NCBI GenBank assembly: GCA_016785225.1
Contig: JAFBJZ010000857.1
Coordinates: 496,001 to 560,000 of the forward strand
Length of the DNA: 64,000 bases
Reading direction: 5' to 3'
Origin: Psettodes erumei
Taxonomy: Eukaryota; Chordata; Actinopteri; Pleuronectiformes; Psettodidae
This document shows positions 13,101 to 25,140 of the stretch, in pieces; the stretch's first letter is position 1; each line of letters starts with the position of its first letter. The position numbers were made by a program, and so were the translations under genes. Below the pieces are notes generated by a model, which did not search any database, was not told the DNA's origin, and saw only the letters and a list, made by a program, of their open reading frames with translations.

Positions 13101-13694
13101 CGACCTCTGGTTTTGGTCTCCCCCAACACAAATATGTGGATCTTCTTTGGCTGCTCACATGTTCACCAGCTCACCTCTGACGAATCTCATTTTGTGGGTT
13201 TCAGGGAATAGTTCTGTAGTGAGGCAAGTTCTTTCCCCTATCCAGCTAGAAAGCTTCCATCTTGCCCACCACAGACACTCTACTTAAATCATATAGTGAC
13301 AACTAGCCTGTCATCATCATCATTGTATCATTGTAGGAAGACTGGGATGCTGCAGACTGACAAAAAAAAAGGTATTTAAGTCAGTAAAAGCCAATAAAGA
13401 CATTTGGGTAAAGATTTTTTTTCCAAATCTTATGTTTGATTCTGGATTCTGGCAATTATCTTTCAGTTTCATTCATTCAGCTTCATTATTCAACCAATCC
13501 CTTCAGCATCACCTGTGTGTTTTTCAGGCCAGTCACTAAACGTAAACTATAATTACATAAGTGGTATAGCTAAGGCTGATGGTGATCAAGTCAGAGAAAA
13601 AAAGAGGAAAACTGCAATCCTTAACAATAAGAAGATATTCGTGGGGCAAACCCTTCACTGAAGGAAAGTAAAAGATGAACTGAACAAGCACCTG
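10138..13694. other. Anonymous non-coding DNA
   Basis: About 3.5 kb with no recognisable exon, RNA gene or transposon. Overlapping frames of 60-100 codons at 10790-11086 and 11360-11707 occur on both strands at once, which is what chance frames in a stop-poor patch look like. No splice pairs were convincing. Confidence 0.5.
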
Positions 13695-13716
13695 CGTGTG
13701 TGTGTCTGTGTGTGTT
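13695..13716. repeat. Interrupted (GT)n microsatellite
   Basis: Short GT array with one TC interruption. Confidence 0.8.
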
Positions 13717-14778
13717 GTGGCCAATGAAGTATTGAACAAAGAGATGTAGATCAAACCCCACACATGTTACTTTGTCCTTGCGTCATCTAGGATGGTGAAT
13801 GGATTAACATATATTGCATCAAGCCGAGACACCTTCCGCCCGGCAATTATCACCCATTCAATTGAAGGGTAGGGGTGAATATGAAATTAAGCGGCTCCCT
13901 TTTTTTTACCCCAGCAGAACAAAATGAATTGTCAGGAGAGATTAAGACTAGTGCCATGTAGCATCAAGAGGGACTTAATAATAAAACAGAATGCTGAAAA
14001 GAACTGCCTTTATCTCATTGTCCAAATTGACCAAGTTATTAAATGCCATGACAAACCACAACTGTGCTCAGAGCTGAAAACAGGAAAAGAAAAAAGAAAA
14101 GTTAACCCTGGAGGTCAACATGGATTCAAGACGCCTCCGCTGCTTATATGCCTTCAACCCCAGAGGCAAACAAACCCTTCATTTAAAGCCCAGCACTTGT
14201 GAAAAATTGTTTCCATTCTTCGCATTAAGCTAATGAAATGTATTATATAGTAAAGACTCCAAAAATTTCACCTGGGATATTTGTGTGTCAAGTGACAATT
14301 TTGTAAGACTCACAAAAACAATTTCCTCCTTCCAATGTCAGATCAGAAAACACATGGACAAAATAACTGTTGTCGAGAAAAAATGCTGTAAGTGTGCATG
14401 CCATTGGCTGCTACAAAATGATCACTTTCTTTGGTGAGTACAATGTTCCAAATGAAAGAAACAAATAAAAAAAATAAGCCTCCTGTTGTAGTAAACCATA
14501 AATATCTTGTGAGGTGAGGCAAATCTCAGGTTTAAAGGGAGTTCTTTGGTGTGGTGACAGACATCAGTCAATCCTGTCAAAGGAACTGACATCGATTACC
14601 CAATATCCAGTGCTTTAATAAAAAAAAACCCACTATCTTCCTGAAATATTGGCAAACCCAAGTATCAGTCAAACACTGGCAATCTGTTTTATTTCCCCAA
14701 TCTCTGCACTGCCGGGTTAGGCAGATCAGCAGGTGTGACACCTCATTGATGCCAACGCTCCTTTGTCTTCTTCAGGTG
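13717..14778. other. Anonymous non-coding DNA
   Basis: No gene or repeat recognised. A 92-codon plus-strand frame at 13924-14202 has no domain features. Confidence 0.45.
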
Positions 14779-14792
14779 CCCCCCCCCCCCCC
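14779..14792. repeat. C14 homopolymer
   Basis: Fourteen C in a row. It lies inside the 138-codon minus-strand frame at 14726-15142, which reads through it as a poly-glycine-like stretch. That frame has no other sign of coding. Confidence 0.95.
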
Positions 14793-16547
14793 TTGCTCCT
14801 TGGTCCCCACCTTGCCCTGATAAACATGACTGTGGAGGACAGAGACAAAGGAACAGTGCTTGCCTCCTGATTAGATGAAGACACCTGAATGAAGAGGTTG
14901 CAGCACAGTTTGCTGTGGCGACTGCTGGGGCTTTTAAAGGTGCACTTGAAATTGCCTTGGTGAGCTGATAAACAGAGGTTTTGGCAGGCAATGAGAGTTT
15001 GTGGGGCATAATCTCTCAGCAGTGGGGACGCGCTTGAGTGCTGGACAGTGAGAAATTCGATTAACGCCTCCTTCGGGGGGCTTCCTCTCCCTCCCCAGCC
15101 CCGTCCCCACTTCACAGGCTGGATATGGACTCTGTCACCCACAACCGGCTAATGACAAAGCTGCTTTCCCCTAGCTGGAAAGCCATCTGCTGGCTACAAG
15201 GCTTTTACAGCAAACACCATGCTGGCACAGATGACTGAGAAGCTGGCTGGCTGGTTGCTGTGGGTATATATGTTTGCATGTGTTCACAAACCAAAAACAA
15301 ACCCTCTTTACACCTGATGATAACATGCATCCAGGGTAATCAGATTGTAGTCAGAGAGCAGAAAATAAAAATGCATTAGTTCAAGGTGTAAATGTGAGCT
15401 AGACGGATGAAGGAGGGAAACCAGACCCTTTTTTTTTGGCTGGTGAGCATAGACATGCTCTACCACCAGAGTGTGAATGTCTCCAGTGCATGTCTCTGAG
15501 ATACACAAACATAGATTAACTTTAAATACATGAATCCAGCCAAGGACTGTGCAGGCAACTTCACAACCTACTAGCTTACTTGCTGCTGGCTCCATCATTA
15601 AAAACATGTGTTGTATGGCTGAGCACTGTGAAAAACTTCAGAACTTTATTTAGAGGAGATCTAAATGTTTTCCGGCCACCAACTCACTGGAACTTGTTTA
15701 AAGGGAAGCAAAAGTACATAAAGTTTTTTTCCTTTGATTGAACTTGGTAGACTGGGTTTGAATGTTTGACTTTGTGTAAGAGCCTGGTCACATTGTACAG
15801 AAGGCAACATTTAATCATATGGGTCCTCTTGAATAGCCTACAGTGCTGAAAATAAAATTGCAGGCCTTTCTTTTGCAAACTCTATTTGTGTGTTTATGAA
15901 TTACCCGTGCTGAAGTGCTAATAAAAATGCTGGACATCTTGTCTCATGCCACTGTTGACTTTTTCAGTATTTAACCAAAAGGACAATTTCTCGTCAGCCT
16001 AACCAACAATATTTTAGTTACCACAAATTAATACAGTAGACGTATGTTGATTAAAAACATATCACGTCATCCTGTTTCTGATCATTTTTTTAATGCAGGC
16101 CAATGCAAACAAGATTGACAACTGGATGGTGCAACACATTTTACATTAATTCATTCATCAGTGATCAGCATGGTTTGCAATTGGTCAGCATTGAAAACCT
16201 AAACACACAAAGTGTGCCTCTCAAATATTTGAAGCAAAAGAAAACAAGCGATCACATCGTATAGTGTAGACAAGGGACTTTTAAGTGGAAATCTGTTTTC
16301 AAGGGGTTAGAAGGGACTGGATAGTTTATATTGAAGCTATACAGTTTTTCATGGATATACAACTCAATAAAACACAAGCTGTACTTATACCAGGGTGAAT
16401 ATCTGAGCTAAAACCTTAACAGACTCAAGGCTCGTGTATCTTTCACAAGCTAAATGTAGTATTTATAAACTAGAAGTACTGCATCATGGGTCCATCAACT
16501 AGTCAATTTTACATCCATGTCTGTCCAGACTCATAAGATGTACTGAT
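14793..16547. other. Anonymous non-coding DNA
   Basis: The part at about 14840-15130 is GC-richer and free of low complexity, so it could be a conserved element, but I cannot test that. The remainder is AT-rich. Nothing else recognised. Confidence 0.4.
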
Positions 16548-17290
16548 GGGTGAAAAATTAAAGGAACATCAATGACTGAAAGGAAAAAAACATATCAAAT
16601 GCAGATTGCACACAGGTGCACTGCATGGTTCAGTATAAAAATGCTGAGCAGGTCCAGTTGATTCTGATTTTGTATCAAGATGGGACAGGGGAAAGATGTG
16701 AGTGACTTTGAAAAAGGGTTCACTGTTGGGTCAGGGATGGCAGGATCTTCAGTCACAAAGACTGTTCAACTGGTTTGTGACTAAAGTGACATGTGCATTC
16801 AGATCTACTGGAAAGAGGTCATGAGGTAGGTTTGGATGTTGTGGTCAGCAGTATACATTTGATGAGCTTGATGGCCGTGCATTAGTGCGAAGGAACAACA
16901 GAAAAGTAACTCTTTTTAGGTGACTGAGGATGTCAATGCTGGAGGTGATCAGACCATCAACAAATACATACAGATGGGGATTATAGTGGGGCTGCAGTGC
17001 ATAAACCCCTCATTACAAGAAGATTAGAGTTCAGTGGTGCACAAACCAGAGGCACAGAGAGATGAAGAAAAAAAAGGATCTGGTCAGATGAGTCATCCTT
17101 CACTCTATTCTCCACAAATGGATGAGTGCACGTATTGGACTAATGGTCCCAAAAAAGGTAATATCTTTTGGAAGAATGGTGTAACATCACTACAGTTTAT
17201 TTAAAGAAACTGGTGGAATCAACACCAAAGTGCACTGAAGCTGTTTTGGAAACGCATGGTGTAAAAGACGCACCTTCTCATCAAAATCTA
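16548..17290 (+). mobile_element. Decayed Tc1-like transposon with transposase pieces
   Basis: The left end gggtgaaaaattaaaggaac (16548-16567) matches the terminal repeat of a fish Tc1-like family. The transposase start is still visible at 16680, M-G-Q-G-K-D-V-S-D-F-E-K-G, which is the usual start of the helix-turn-helix DNA-binding half. The first catalytic motif W-S-D-E is at 17081-17092. After an internal loss that removes the second catalytic Asp and the Glu, the C-terminal signature resumes at about 17168 (L-E-E-W, then L-V-E-S-T-P near 17209). Stops and frame changes are frequent, so it is a pseudogene. I did not find the right terminal repeat; the element may be cut off near 17290. Confidence 0.85.
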
Positions 17291-17409
17291 TTCCTGCATG
17301 ACAGCAGTTGCACTTGCTTTTCTTGAGTACATTAAGAGCTCCTTAATGTTGGTTGATCTTATGCACAGATACCCTAATCCAACAACAACAAGTCCATGCA
17401 CTTCCATGC

Positions 17410-17448
17410 AAAGGGGTATTACAAGAAAGGATCTTGTAATACCCCTTT
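17410..17448. repeat. Perfect inverted repeat, 16-bp arms
   Basis: The arms 17410-17425 and 17433-17448 are exact reverse complements around the 7-base loop aaaggat. The left arm reads aaaggggtattacaag. It lies just outside the recognisable Tc1 relic. It is not a transposon terminal repeat that I know. Confidence 0.95.
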
Positions 17449-18008
17449 TAAGCAGGCTTTCTCATGAATGTTGTTTGCATTTGTTGCCCATGCTAATAAT
17501 GATAAATATACAAGTAATAACTCTGGTGAAAGTTTCTTCTAGTTCAGCCTCCAAAGTCTCTGTCAGAATCTGTCAGAAAAGACACTTTGGAAGGCACCCA
17601 AAGTTGTTGTAAATCAAATAAATTAATTTAAAAAAATCCTTGCACCTGAAGTAAAGCAGTGTACCATGAAACAACAAATTTGTCTTTTTCCAGCAGCAGT
17701 GCAACGACATGGCTCTTGGACAAGCTAGCAGCCCCTCTCAGCCAGACCGACTGGTGGAAATGCATAAATATTCTGTCAATTAGACGTTTAGTGTTAACCT
17801 GCTCCCAGCAATTTGTGATAAGGTGTGGGAGTGGTGAGGTGAATCCAGCTAATAAATGACAAGAGCCACTGAAGCCACTCCTTGGAACGACAGATAAAAA
17901 AAGAAAAAAGTTACCTGGCAAATGTATTTCTCTTGGGAGCAGCCCATTCTAATTATGGAAGGAGATGAGGGGTGGAGGTGGCAAGTAAGAGGCTTGGGAG
18001 GTGGGACA
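17449..18008. other. Anonymous non-coding DNA
   Basis: No gene supported. The frames at 17628-17921 and 17659-17859 overlap on opposite strands without coding features. Confidence 0.45.
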
Positions 18009-18031
18009 GTGTGTGTGTGTGTGTGTGTGTG
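18009..18031. repeat. (GT)n microsatellite
   Basis: About eleven GT units, followed by an imperfect GC/GT extension to about 18048. Confidence 0.95.
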
Positions 18032-18049
18032 CGTGTGCATTTGTGTGTA

Positions 18050-19724
18050 TGAGCAACTGTTGGCAATCCTATGCCACAGAATGTGTTTCCAAAGCTCAAT
18101 AAATAATAATTTGCCTCTTACTGTGAAGCTGCATGACGGTATTATAGAGTGAGACAAATGCCCAAAGCCATGCTGGTGGCCTCTACAGGCTACAACGTAC
18201 ACTATAAGATAAATAAAATGTAAGATTACTCCTGTAAAAAAAATAAATAAAAATCAGCCCATAGGTTGTGTGTGCAAGCAGCTTACTACGACCTATGGTT
18301 ACATTTTATTGTTTGGCGACTTCTAGTAGATTATTACAGTACAAAATGAGGAAGTTAGGTGAGTTAGGCGAGACTTTTATATGAGCGATAGCTCTTTTTG
18401 TTCCCAATAGTCAACTCTGTTTCCTTCATTCCTGACCGTGCAACTTTAATCCTGTGTTCATTATTGGAACCACGACTATGGAAGTCCGCTAACCTTATTA
18501 TAGTGCCTTACTTGCATGTTTACAATTGATGCCATGGCGGCTGAAGGCTGGTATGTGTCTACAGGCCACTTTTTTGTTTCCATGATGACAGTCCAACACA
18601 ACTGCCCCGGTATACTCCTTTGGATAATACTAAAATGTAGCAACAGGTGACTCACTGTATATGGTCATTTAATCTGAAGGACTTGTTGGAAAGATAATAG
18701 CGGTGGAGGTGACACTCTTTCTACAGGTTGGACTAAAGGAAGGGTCATTCGTGGAAGTGTTGGTCTTTGAAATCAAAAGAGCTAATCCTCTTGGAAACCT
18801 GAAAGTGCTCAAAAGAGATTATCAGAAACCTTATGTGTATTTTACAGTTTGTCCTGTAGGTGGCCAAGAGGAAACTTCAGAGAACGTCTGAAACTGACAG
18901 GGTTCATCCTCCAGGGAGCAGGATTATCTAACTAGAACTGATTACCAACTGTTCAGCTTGGATATGCTGCATTCCATTTGTATTTTCTTGCTACCATAGA
19001 AATGTGGTAGAAATAGAAAGTGTAATACATTAAAAATTCCAAAACATCGGATGAAAAACAGTCATGTTTTTTTCCTGTCATTTTTCAGTTGCCTGGAGCA
19101 CATTTTCAGATGCACAAATTGGTTATCGGGTATAAAAAATATTTAATTATCTCCATGAATACAAACGAAACGTAGGTGACAGGTCACACACAGTGAGGCT
19201 GTCATGTAAAGTGAAGTTATCATGCTTAACTGAGCAAATGCAGGACTGTGGCTGGGTTTCGCTAAATTTTGAATGAAGCTCCTCTGAAACAAATCTGCCT
19301 CAGAGGCAACATTATTCAGTAAAGTCAAGACAGGTAGCTCAACAGAATGACAAAGAGTGGCTTTGCTGAATTCAGGTAATGGATAAAAATTGTTATCGAA
19401 AAAAAGGGAGGAGCGATCAAAGCTGCCTTGCCTGTCAAGATGTCGGCAACTGGAGTTTGGTGTTTCCAGTTTGATGATAGAACTGTTTTGTTCGAAATGA
19501 AATCCCACCTATCAGTCAGGCCACCAAGTGAGCCGCTCCTCTGCTGTGTGTGTATGTGTGTCCCATTTGATGGAATAAAACACCTGACATCCCACACTAA
19601 ATGCGAGAGCAGTGAAGAGGCTGATTAGAGGCAAATATCACATGCCACGTCTGTGCATGAGGGAGGAACTGATGGAGGCTTATATTCCACTGTTCCCACA
19701 GCTTCAGTGTGAAGACACTGAAGC
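18050..19724. other. Anonymous non-coding DNA
   Basis: The stretch at about 18240-18560 contains a small tandem 'gttaggtgagttaggcgag' pattern and may be an old repeat, but I cannot name it. A 121-codon minus-strand frame at 19143-19508 overlaps a second frame on the same strand, has no recognisable domain, and lacks convincing splice sites. Confidence 0.4.
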
Positions 19725-19744
19725 GGGGGGGGGGGGGGGGGGGG
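19725..19744. repeat. G20 homopolymer
   Basis: Twenty G in a row, an unusual length for a G run. Length in the assembly may be inaccurate because such runs slip during sequencing. Confidence 0.95.
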
Positions 19745-22655
19745 AGTCAAAGCTTATTTCCATATGTCTGAGAATAAATCCAGCAATTTTAACCACAGTT
19801 TATTTCATTCTAAGACAAACCATTGCAGCCATTGATACCTTGTGGTGAAAATGTCAGGGCAGTTCCATGTTTCCCTCTGTGAGAGGAAACAAACCATCTT
19901 CTGGATTACACATAGATACCTAACGAGTTGTGCTCACTTTCTTGGAAACTCAGCCACAGTGACATCTTTATGTCCTTTAAAGTCATTAAACCCCATGACT
20001 TTCTTTCCTTTCTATCTTTTCTATTCGCAGTAAATACCTGAACATAATGTCTCTTCATAGTCTGTAGCTATGAGCATGAGACAGAAGAAGCTTTGAGAAC
20101 TGGAGAATGATCAGCCCAGTGTTTTAGTCTATTTTCTTAAGATGAATTTTGCTTTAATAATGCTTTAAATATGCTGAAGCAAGAAAAAAAAATTAATTTA
20201 TGAATATTCTTTGGTGTTTAGTGTTTTGCAATGTTACAAAATAAATAGAAAAATAACAATATTAAAGCTATGCTTTTTACTGTCTTCATTGAGCCACTCT
20301 ATCACTTTTCTCATTCCAGTGTCCATTCTATTTATATAGTATGATACCATACAAAGCATTTACAAAGATTTACTGTTAAAGCCTTTAACAAAGCTAAGTA
20401 AAGCAGTAATAAAGAAATGGAAATGATTCCTGGTGAAATGTATACAAGTCATTCGCAATGTACAAGATTCAAGTTTTACTTGCAAAAAATGAAACCTAAC
20501 CCTCTTTTTTATGCAACAACTGAGTTCCAAAATCAAATTGGATACAATGACAGGGTGATCGTAGTATTTATATACAGTAACTGTGACAGAGACAGACTTG
20601 CCATGTTATAATATTAGAAATTCTATGTTAATAGGCCAGAATGGAAAGGAGGAGAAACCTCTTCATCACACTGAAATAAGAGAGAGAAATGCTGCACCTT
20701 TTCAGCAACAAGAGGAGCTGTAGTCTACAAAAGGTCTCCTTAAAAACAACACCTTTATCTGAATTCAACCATCAATAAAGTTCTGAAAGGCTTATTTCAT
20801 AAAATATCCTCACCTCAAACAGTACTTTTGGCAGTAGTTATTTTTCTGGTTGCTGTTTTTTTTTAATGTGATGAAGAAATAACTTCACAGGCTGCATTTC
20901 CCAGATCTACAATCAGCCATGACAAAACAACAATTACAGAAGAAAAGGTCCCTGTCATTTGCATAAAGGTCAATATGGCAACACATTGTGAAGGAACCTG
21001 GAATATTTTATTAAGGGGCTCACTTGGGCTTCCTTTGAATCTCCACTCCATTTTCTATCTTCATTTGGCTCCTTGCACTTTTCCCCTTCAGCTATATACA
21101 TATATAAATGGCTCACGCCCAAACGTCTCTCTGTCTGTGGGGTATGGAGCATGGAGAAAGGAGATTGACATCTCTTTCCTGATTGGGTCAGACTGACATG
21201 AGGGCTATATTTCACGATGGATACCCTCCACACACGCAACCACATTCTTATGCACAGATATGTGCACACACACCGCCACCCCTCTCCTCCTTCAGACTCA
21301 CTGTTAAAGGAGAGATAAAAATGAGGAGATGATAAATTTACTGGAGAAGTGCTTTGTCCCCTATTCTGTTCCCATCACCGTTGACTGAACACGGGACAGG
21401 ATGATAGATGTCCAACCCCTCCTCAACCCCCCACTATCCCCGATCCCACAGTCCTGCTTGCGCTTAATGGTGCTTTCCAATAAACCTACATTCAGTCTAC
21501 ACATTACTGGTACAGCTCCCACTTATTGACCCAGCCGGTTATTACTTTCTAATGGAGTCAGTGCCGATCTGAGAGTTAAATTTGAGATGGAATCAATAAG
21601 CCCGAGTAAATTATATACTTAACCTTGACCACTTATGCCTTTGACACTAAAAGAAAAGACAAGGAACAAAAGAACAGTTTTGAGATATAAATATCATTCT
21701 GGTGAGTGGCGTTAGCACTGAATTGGTCCCAATGGAAGCTGGGATTATTAGCATTTATCTTTGTGTTATGACGGCACAAACTGAGGGTAATACTTCTCCC
21801 AGCCAAACATGTAATCAAACTCTCTTTTGTCAGAGCAAATGTAAATAGCCATTAGCATCAGTCAGGAGAGAGAAAGGTGACTTGCAGCCCATACAAAGGA
21901 AGGATAGATTCAAAACAGCTCCAGTGTAATCACAGAGAATGCTCTCTACACTATACAATTACACTGTTACAACCAACCAAAACCCTGTTTTCTTAATGAA
22001 AACACATTATCATCTGGCACATACGATAAATTAATAGACACACATTAAATTGTTCACTTTCAGTTGAACAGCAGCCCTAGTTGCTGCGCCTGTTAATTTA
22101 TAACTGCATTATTCTTTTCTGTGTTTCAAATATTTTGTTGTTGTTTTTAATTATCCTTAATGCTGTTTATTATGTAAACAATGGGGTATTATCCTGGAAT
22201 CACGAGGGAGAACCCATTTAAATCTTTGGTTTCTATCTTGTTTCCATTCAGTGTAGCAAATAAAAATCCTTGAAGTGTAAGTTGCATAAAGAAAGAGACT
22301 GTAAGATATCAGATCTCATTGATGCATTTTCAAACATGTTTCACTTTTAGTACAATTTTACTCTTTTATATCTAGAAAAATATCAAAACTAAGATTGTTC
22401 AAGAGGAAAAATGTAGTGAGAATTAAGAAAAAAATAATTAAGTGTTTTTGTGCAGGAAAGAGACGTGGGGATGGAAAGAAGAAGAAGAGGGGAAAGAGTG
22501 AGAGAGAGGAGAGAGTTCATAGTGAAACTACCAAATACATCAAACCTATCTTCCATTAAGTCTGCTAAATGCAAATAAACAAAGACTGGTTACAGCATGA
22601 TTGATGAACACACCAGGCTGCCGTCTCACAGTCTCCTGCCTGTGCTGTCGTGTGC
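19745..22655. other. Anonymous non-coding DNA
   Basis: No exon, RNA gene or transposon was recognised. The part at about 21500-21850 is mixed in composition, with TAAT and ATTA words, and could be a conserved regulatory element. Only cross-species alignment could show this. A purine-rich tract lies near 22460-22520. Confidence 0.45.
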
Positions 22656-22678
22656 GCACACACACACACACACACACA
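22656..22678. repeat. (CA)n microsatellite
   Basis: About eleven CA units, followed by a diverged tail. Confidence 0.95.
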
Positions 22679-23496
22679 TACACACTTATACACAGCTCAC
22701 ACTAATTTGTGTCTGTGGAGCAGCTGAAGTGACCGGGTATGTGTGTTGTGGTGTTTGAACAGGAATGCGCACATGTTGAGAGAGGTGCAAACCACAACAA
22801 CTATACTGACAGATGAACGATGAACACACAGCCGCAGCAAACCCATGATGCCAGGACTTCTATTATTGCAACCCAGTGATACAACACATACATATGTATA
22901 CACAAAAACACTTACACGCATCCTTGCCATGCAAAACAGCAATGAGTCAGAGCAACAAAGGTTCCAACTTCAAGGACACAGGAAGCTTTTAGCTTCAAAG
23001 AATTTGGAGGAGACAAACATTACACCAACAAATACACAGTGGAGGGGAAGTCAAAGCAAATCCCTCTCCGCCTGACTTCTGACCTCAGTTTTTCATCCCA
23101 CACTGAGTTTATGGGTCAGCCAAAATAGAAATTAAATCTCTGAAGGTCAATGGCCATATAAAAGTTCAAACAACAGAGAGGAGAAGAGGAAAGAGTTGGA
23201 TTGGCTGGATACAGAGCTGCTGGATTTTAGCTGCTGCAAACAGACCACATCATCAGGATCAAAACTCACTTGTAACATCAACTGCTATTAGCAAAAAAGA
23301 TTCGCTGGCATTAGTTGTACTTGTGGTAGCTGTTGCCTTCGTATTGCTGCCTTTGACAGTGTTTTTGTTGTGATTGCTTTTGCTATTAAAAGAATCATCA
23401 TAGTGTTGTGGAGATATGGAAGAGGAGTCATGTCCAAACTGGGTCACAGGTCAAACTGTCCAATTAGAGCTGAGCTTTTGGGGCCAGTGGCATGTC
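22679..23496. other. Anonymous non-coding DNA
   Basis: No gene or repeat recognised; small frames on both strands only. Confidence 0.45.
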
Positions 23497-23518
23497 TGTG
23501 TGTGTGTGTGTGTGTGTG
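23497..23518. repeat. (TG)11 microsatellite
   Basis: Eleven TG units. Confidence 0.95.
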
Positions 23519-23929
23519 ACAGTAATCATTTTCTTCTAATTTTCAAATACAAAAAAATAGATGAATGACAAAAATATTGTAATTTAGACAAGTTAGATGC
23601 CATTTTAATGATGGTAAGAACACAGAGCATACTTAAGGCATGCAGATTAGGAGGTAATAAAATATGATGTAATCAAGTAACATCAATTATTGTAGCCAAG
23701 CCAAATGAAGCAACAAAATAGAGATTAGAAAATATATAACAACCACATTTGGCTGACGCAGAAGCATGTTACGCTGCATGACATGAAAAATGTGCAAATA
23801 AATGTGATATTAATCTAAAAAATGGCATCAAAGATAGTAAAATGATAATGATACACAATTAACGCATGAGCCAAATAGCATAGAGTCATGTCACCCATTT
23901 TAAGGAATCTTACAGGGATATTTTAGGTT

Positions 23930-24170
23930 ATTTGAAGTTCGATTGTATGAGTTATTGATGTGTAATCAGTGTATTAGCTGCTGTAGAGTTTGGTCTGTGT
24001 GCCCTCATTTTAGAGACACTGAGCCATGATCTGCTGTGCACAAGGTCAATGTATTCTAACCAGCTAAAATAATGGCTACCAAAAAAATATTAATTTCAGT
24101 TTAACTGTACACTGTATTAAGAATATTTTCCCAAAATAAAACCCCAGTTTAAAAAACTATCCCTTTTAAT
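23930..24170 (+). repeat. Possible percomorph interspersed repeat
   Basis: The order of words (attgatgtgtaatcagtgta, ttagctgctgtagagtttgg, gtgccctcattttagag, then accagctaaaataatggcta and ttaatttcagttta) resembles a fish repeat I recall only in part. Divergence is high and I cannot give a class. It could be chance resemblance. Confidence 0.35.
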
Positions 24171-24377
24171 ACTACATGGTTCAAAAAGGAGGCTGTTTAC
24201 CTATTAACCTAATGTCTCCAATGCAGTAGAATTAGATTGAAAAACTCAAGGAAGAAAAGACAATTTGGGATTTCATACCTGTATGTACAGAGGTAGCTAG
24301 TTACAGTTGTATTCAAAAGTTTGGGCAAATGACATGTTTTGCTGATTTTTGAGTAACGTACAAAAAGAATCATCTGC

Positions 24378-24418
24378 AGTAAATACATAAACAGAGTCTC
24401 TCTGTTTATGTATTTACT
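24378..24418. repeat. Perfect inverted repeat, 19-bp arms, 3-base loop
   Basis: Arms 24378-24396 and 24400-24418 are exact reverse complements with only tct between them. The left arm reads agtaaatacataaacagag. It is inside the Tc1 relic, but it is far more perfect than the decayed transposon around it, so it probably arose later. Confidence 0.95.
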
Positions 24419-24494
24419 TTTTAATGCATTATGTCAGTTTGTAGCAACCCTCTCTTTAGCAGATAACACATCTTGCAAACATTTCCTGTAGTTA

Positions 24495-24917
24495 TCATTT
24501 TTCAGAGTTCTGAGATATGCTTAGGGCACCTGGCTGTAAATTTAAAGCACATTCAAGATCTAAAATGTTCCAACAAGTCTTGGATGAGGTACTTTGACTT
24601 AGAGAAGCAACTGTTGCAGCCTTTAAACAAAAATCATTAAAGAAGCCTACTTTTGATGTATTTTGAGGCTGTCTTGCATGCACAGCATATTTAGGATATA
24701 CCCACAGATTTTCAATGATTTTATAGTCAGGGGACGGTGAGGACTGTTCGAAAAGTTTCAGTTTGTTCTTCTTGAAGTACTTCCTGGTATATTTTGGAGT
24801 ATGCATTAAATCATGGTCCTTTTGTAGGAGCCAGTCTCTTTTCAGTTTCTTTTCAAGCACTTGTCTGACATGCAGGACGTCTACACCCTGAATTTCCTGA
24901 TGTTTAGTACAATCCAT
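24495..24917 (-). pseudogene. Tc1-family transposase, C-terminal fragment
   Basis: This open frame of 140 codons is the longest uninterrupted transposase piece in the window. It carries W-L-L-Q-K-D-H-D, equal to the W-x-F-Q-Q-D-N-D box with the second catalytic Asp. The E of I-I-E-N-L-W follows 34 residues after that Asp, so the DD34E spacing of the Tc1 group is kept. Between them come H-T, F-K-K-N-K and P-S-P-D, as the family has. R-Q-P-x-N follows the Glu. A full Tc1 transposase is about 340 residues. The N-terminal DNA-binding domain and the first Asp are missing, and several conserved residues are changed (DNDPKHT has become DHDLMHT), so it cannot act. Confidence 0.85.
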
Positions 24918-24930
24918 TATTCTTTAAATC

Positions 24931-25104
24931 CTCAATCTGTGCAATGTTTCCTGTGTCCCAGAGGATATTATAACTCCATACTTATCATTTGGCAAATAAA
25001 ACATTCACTTTTCATTCAGTCTAAAAAATTGGAGTAGTGGCGTGATGTTCCATCTCCAGGACTACTTCTCATTTTTCTCCCTCTTTTCCTTCATACACAT
25101 AAAT

Positions 25105-25106
<2 letters not shown>
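24931..25106. other. Anonymous non-coding DNA
   Basis: AT-rich; nothing recognised beyond the transposon edge. Confidence 0.4.

Positions 25107-25137
<31 letters not shown>
25107..25137. repeat. (AC)15 microsatellite
   Basis: About fifteen AC units. Confidence 0.95.

Positions 25138-25140
<3 letters not shown>

Larger units (their letters stand above)
24303..24930 (-). mobile_element. Tc1-like transposon, 5'-truncated
   Basis: The + strand left edge, acagttgtattcaaaagttt at 24303-24322, has the form of a terminal repeat of Tc1-like elements. To its right, on the minus strand, lies the C-terminal part of the transposase (see 24495-24917). The N-terminal DNA-binding half and the other terminus were not found to the right, so this is an end fragment. 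A perfect 19-bp inverted repeat (24378-24418) sits between the terminus and the gene. Confidence 0.85.

Noticed and set aside
14726..15142. 138-codon minus-strand frame
   Set aside because: Reads through a C14 run and shares the space with another open frame; no domain.
18840..18969. Acceptor-like ttttacagtttgtcctgtag followed by an open frame (V-A-K-R-K-L-Q-R)
   Set aside because: Only 23 codons to the stop, no donor or polyadenylation signal, and no recognised family.
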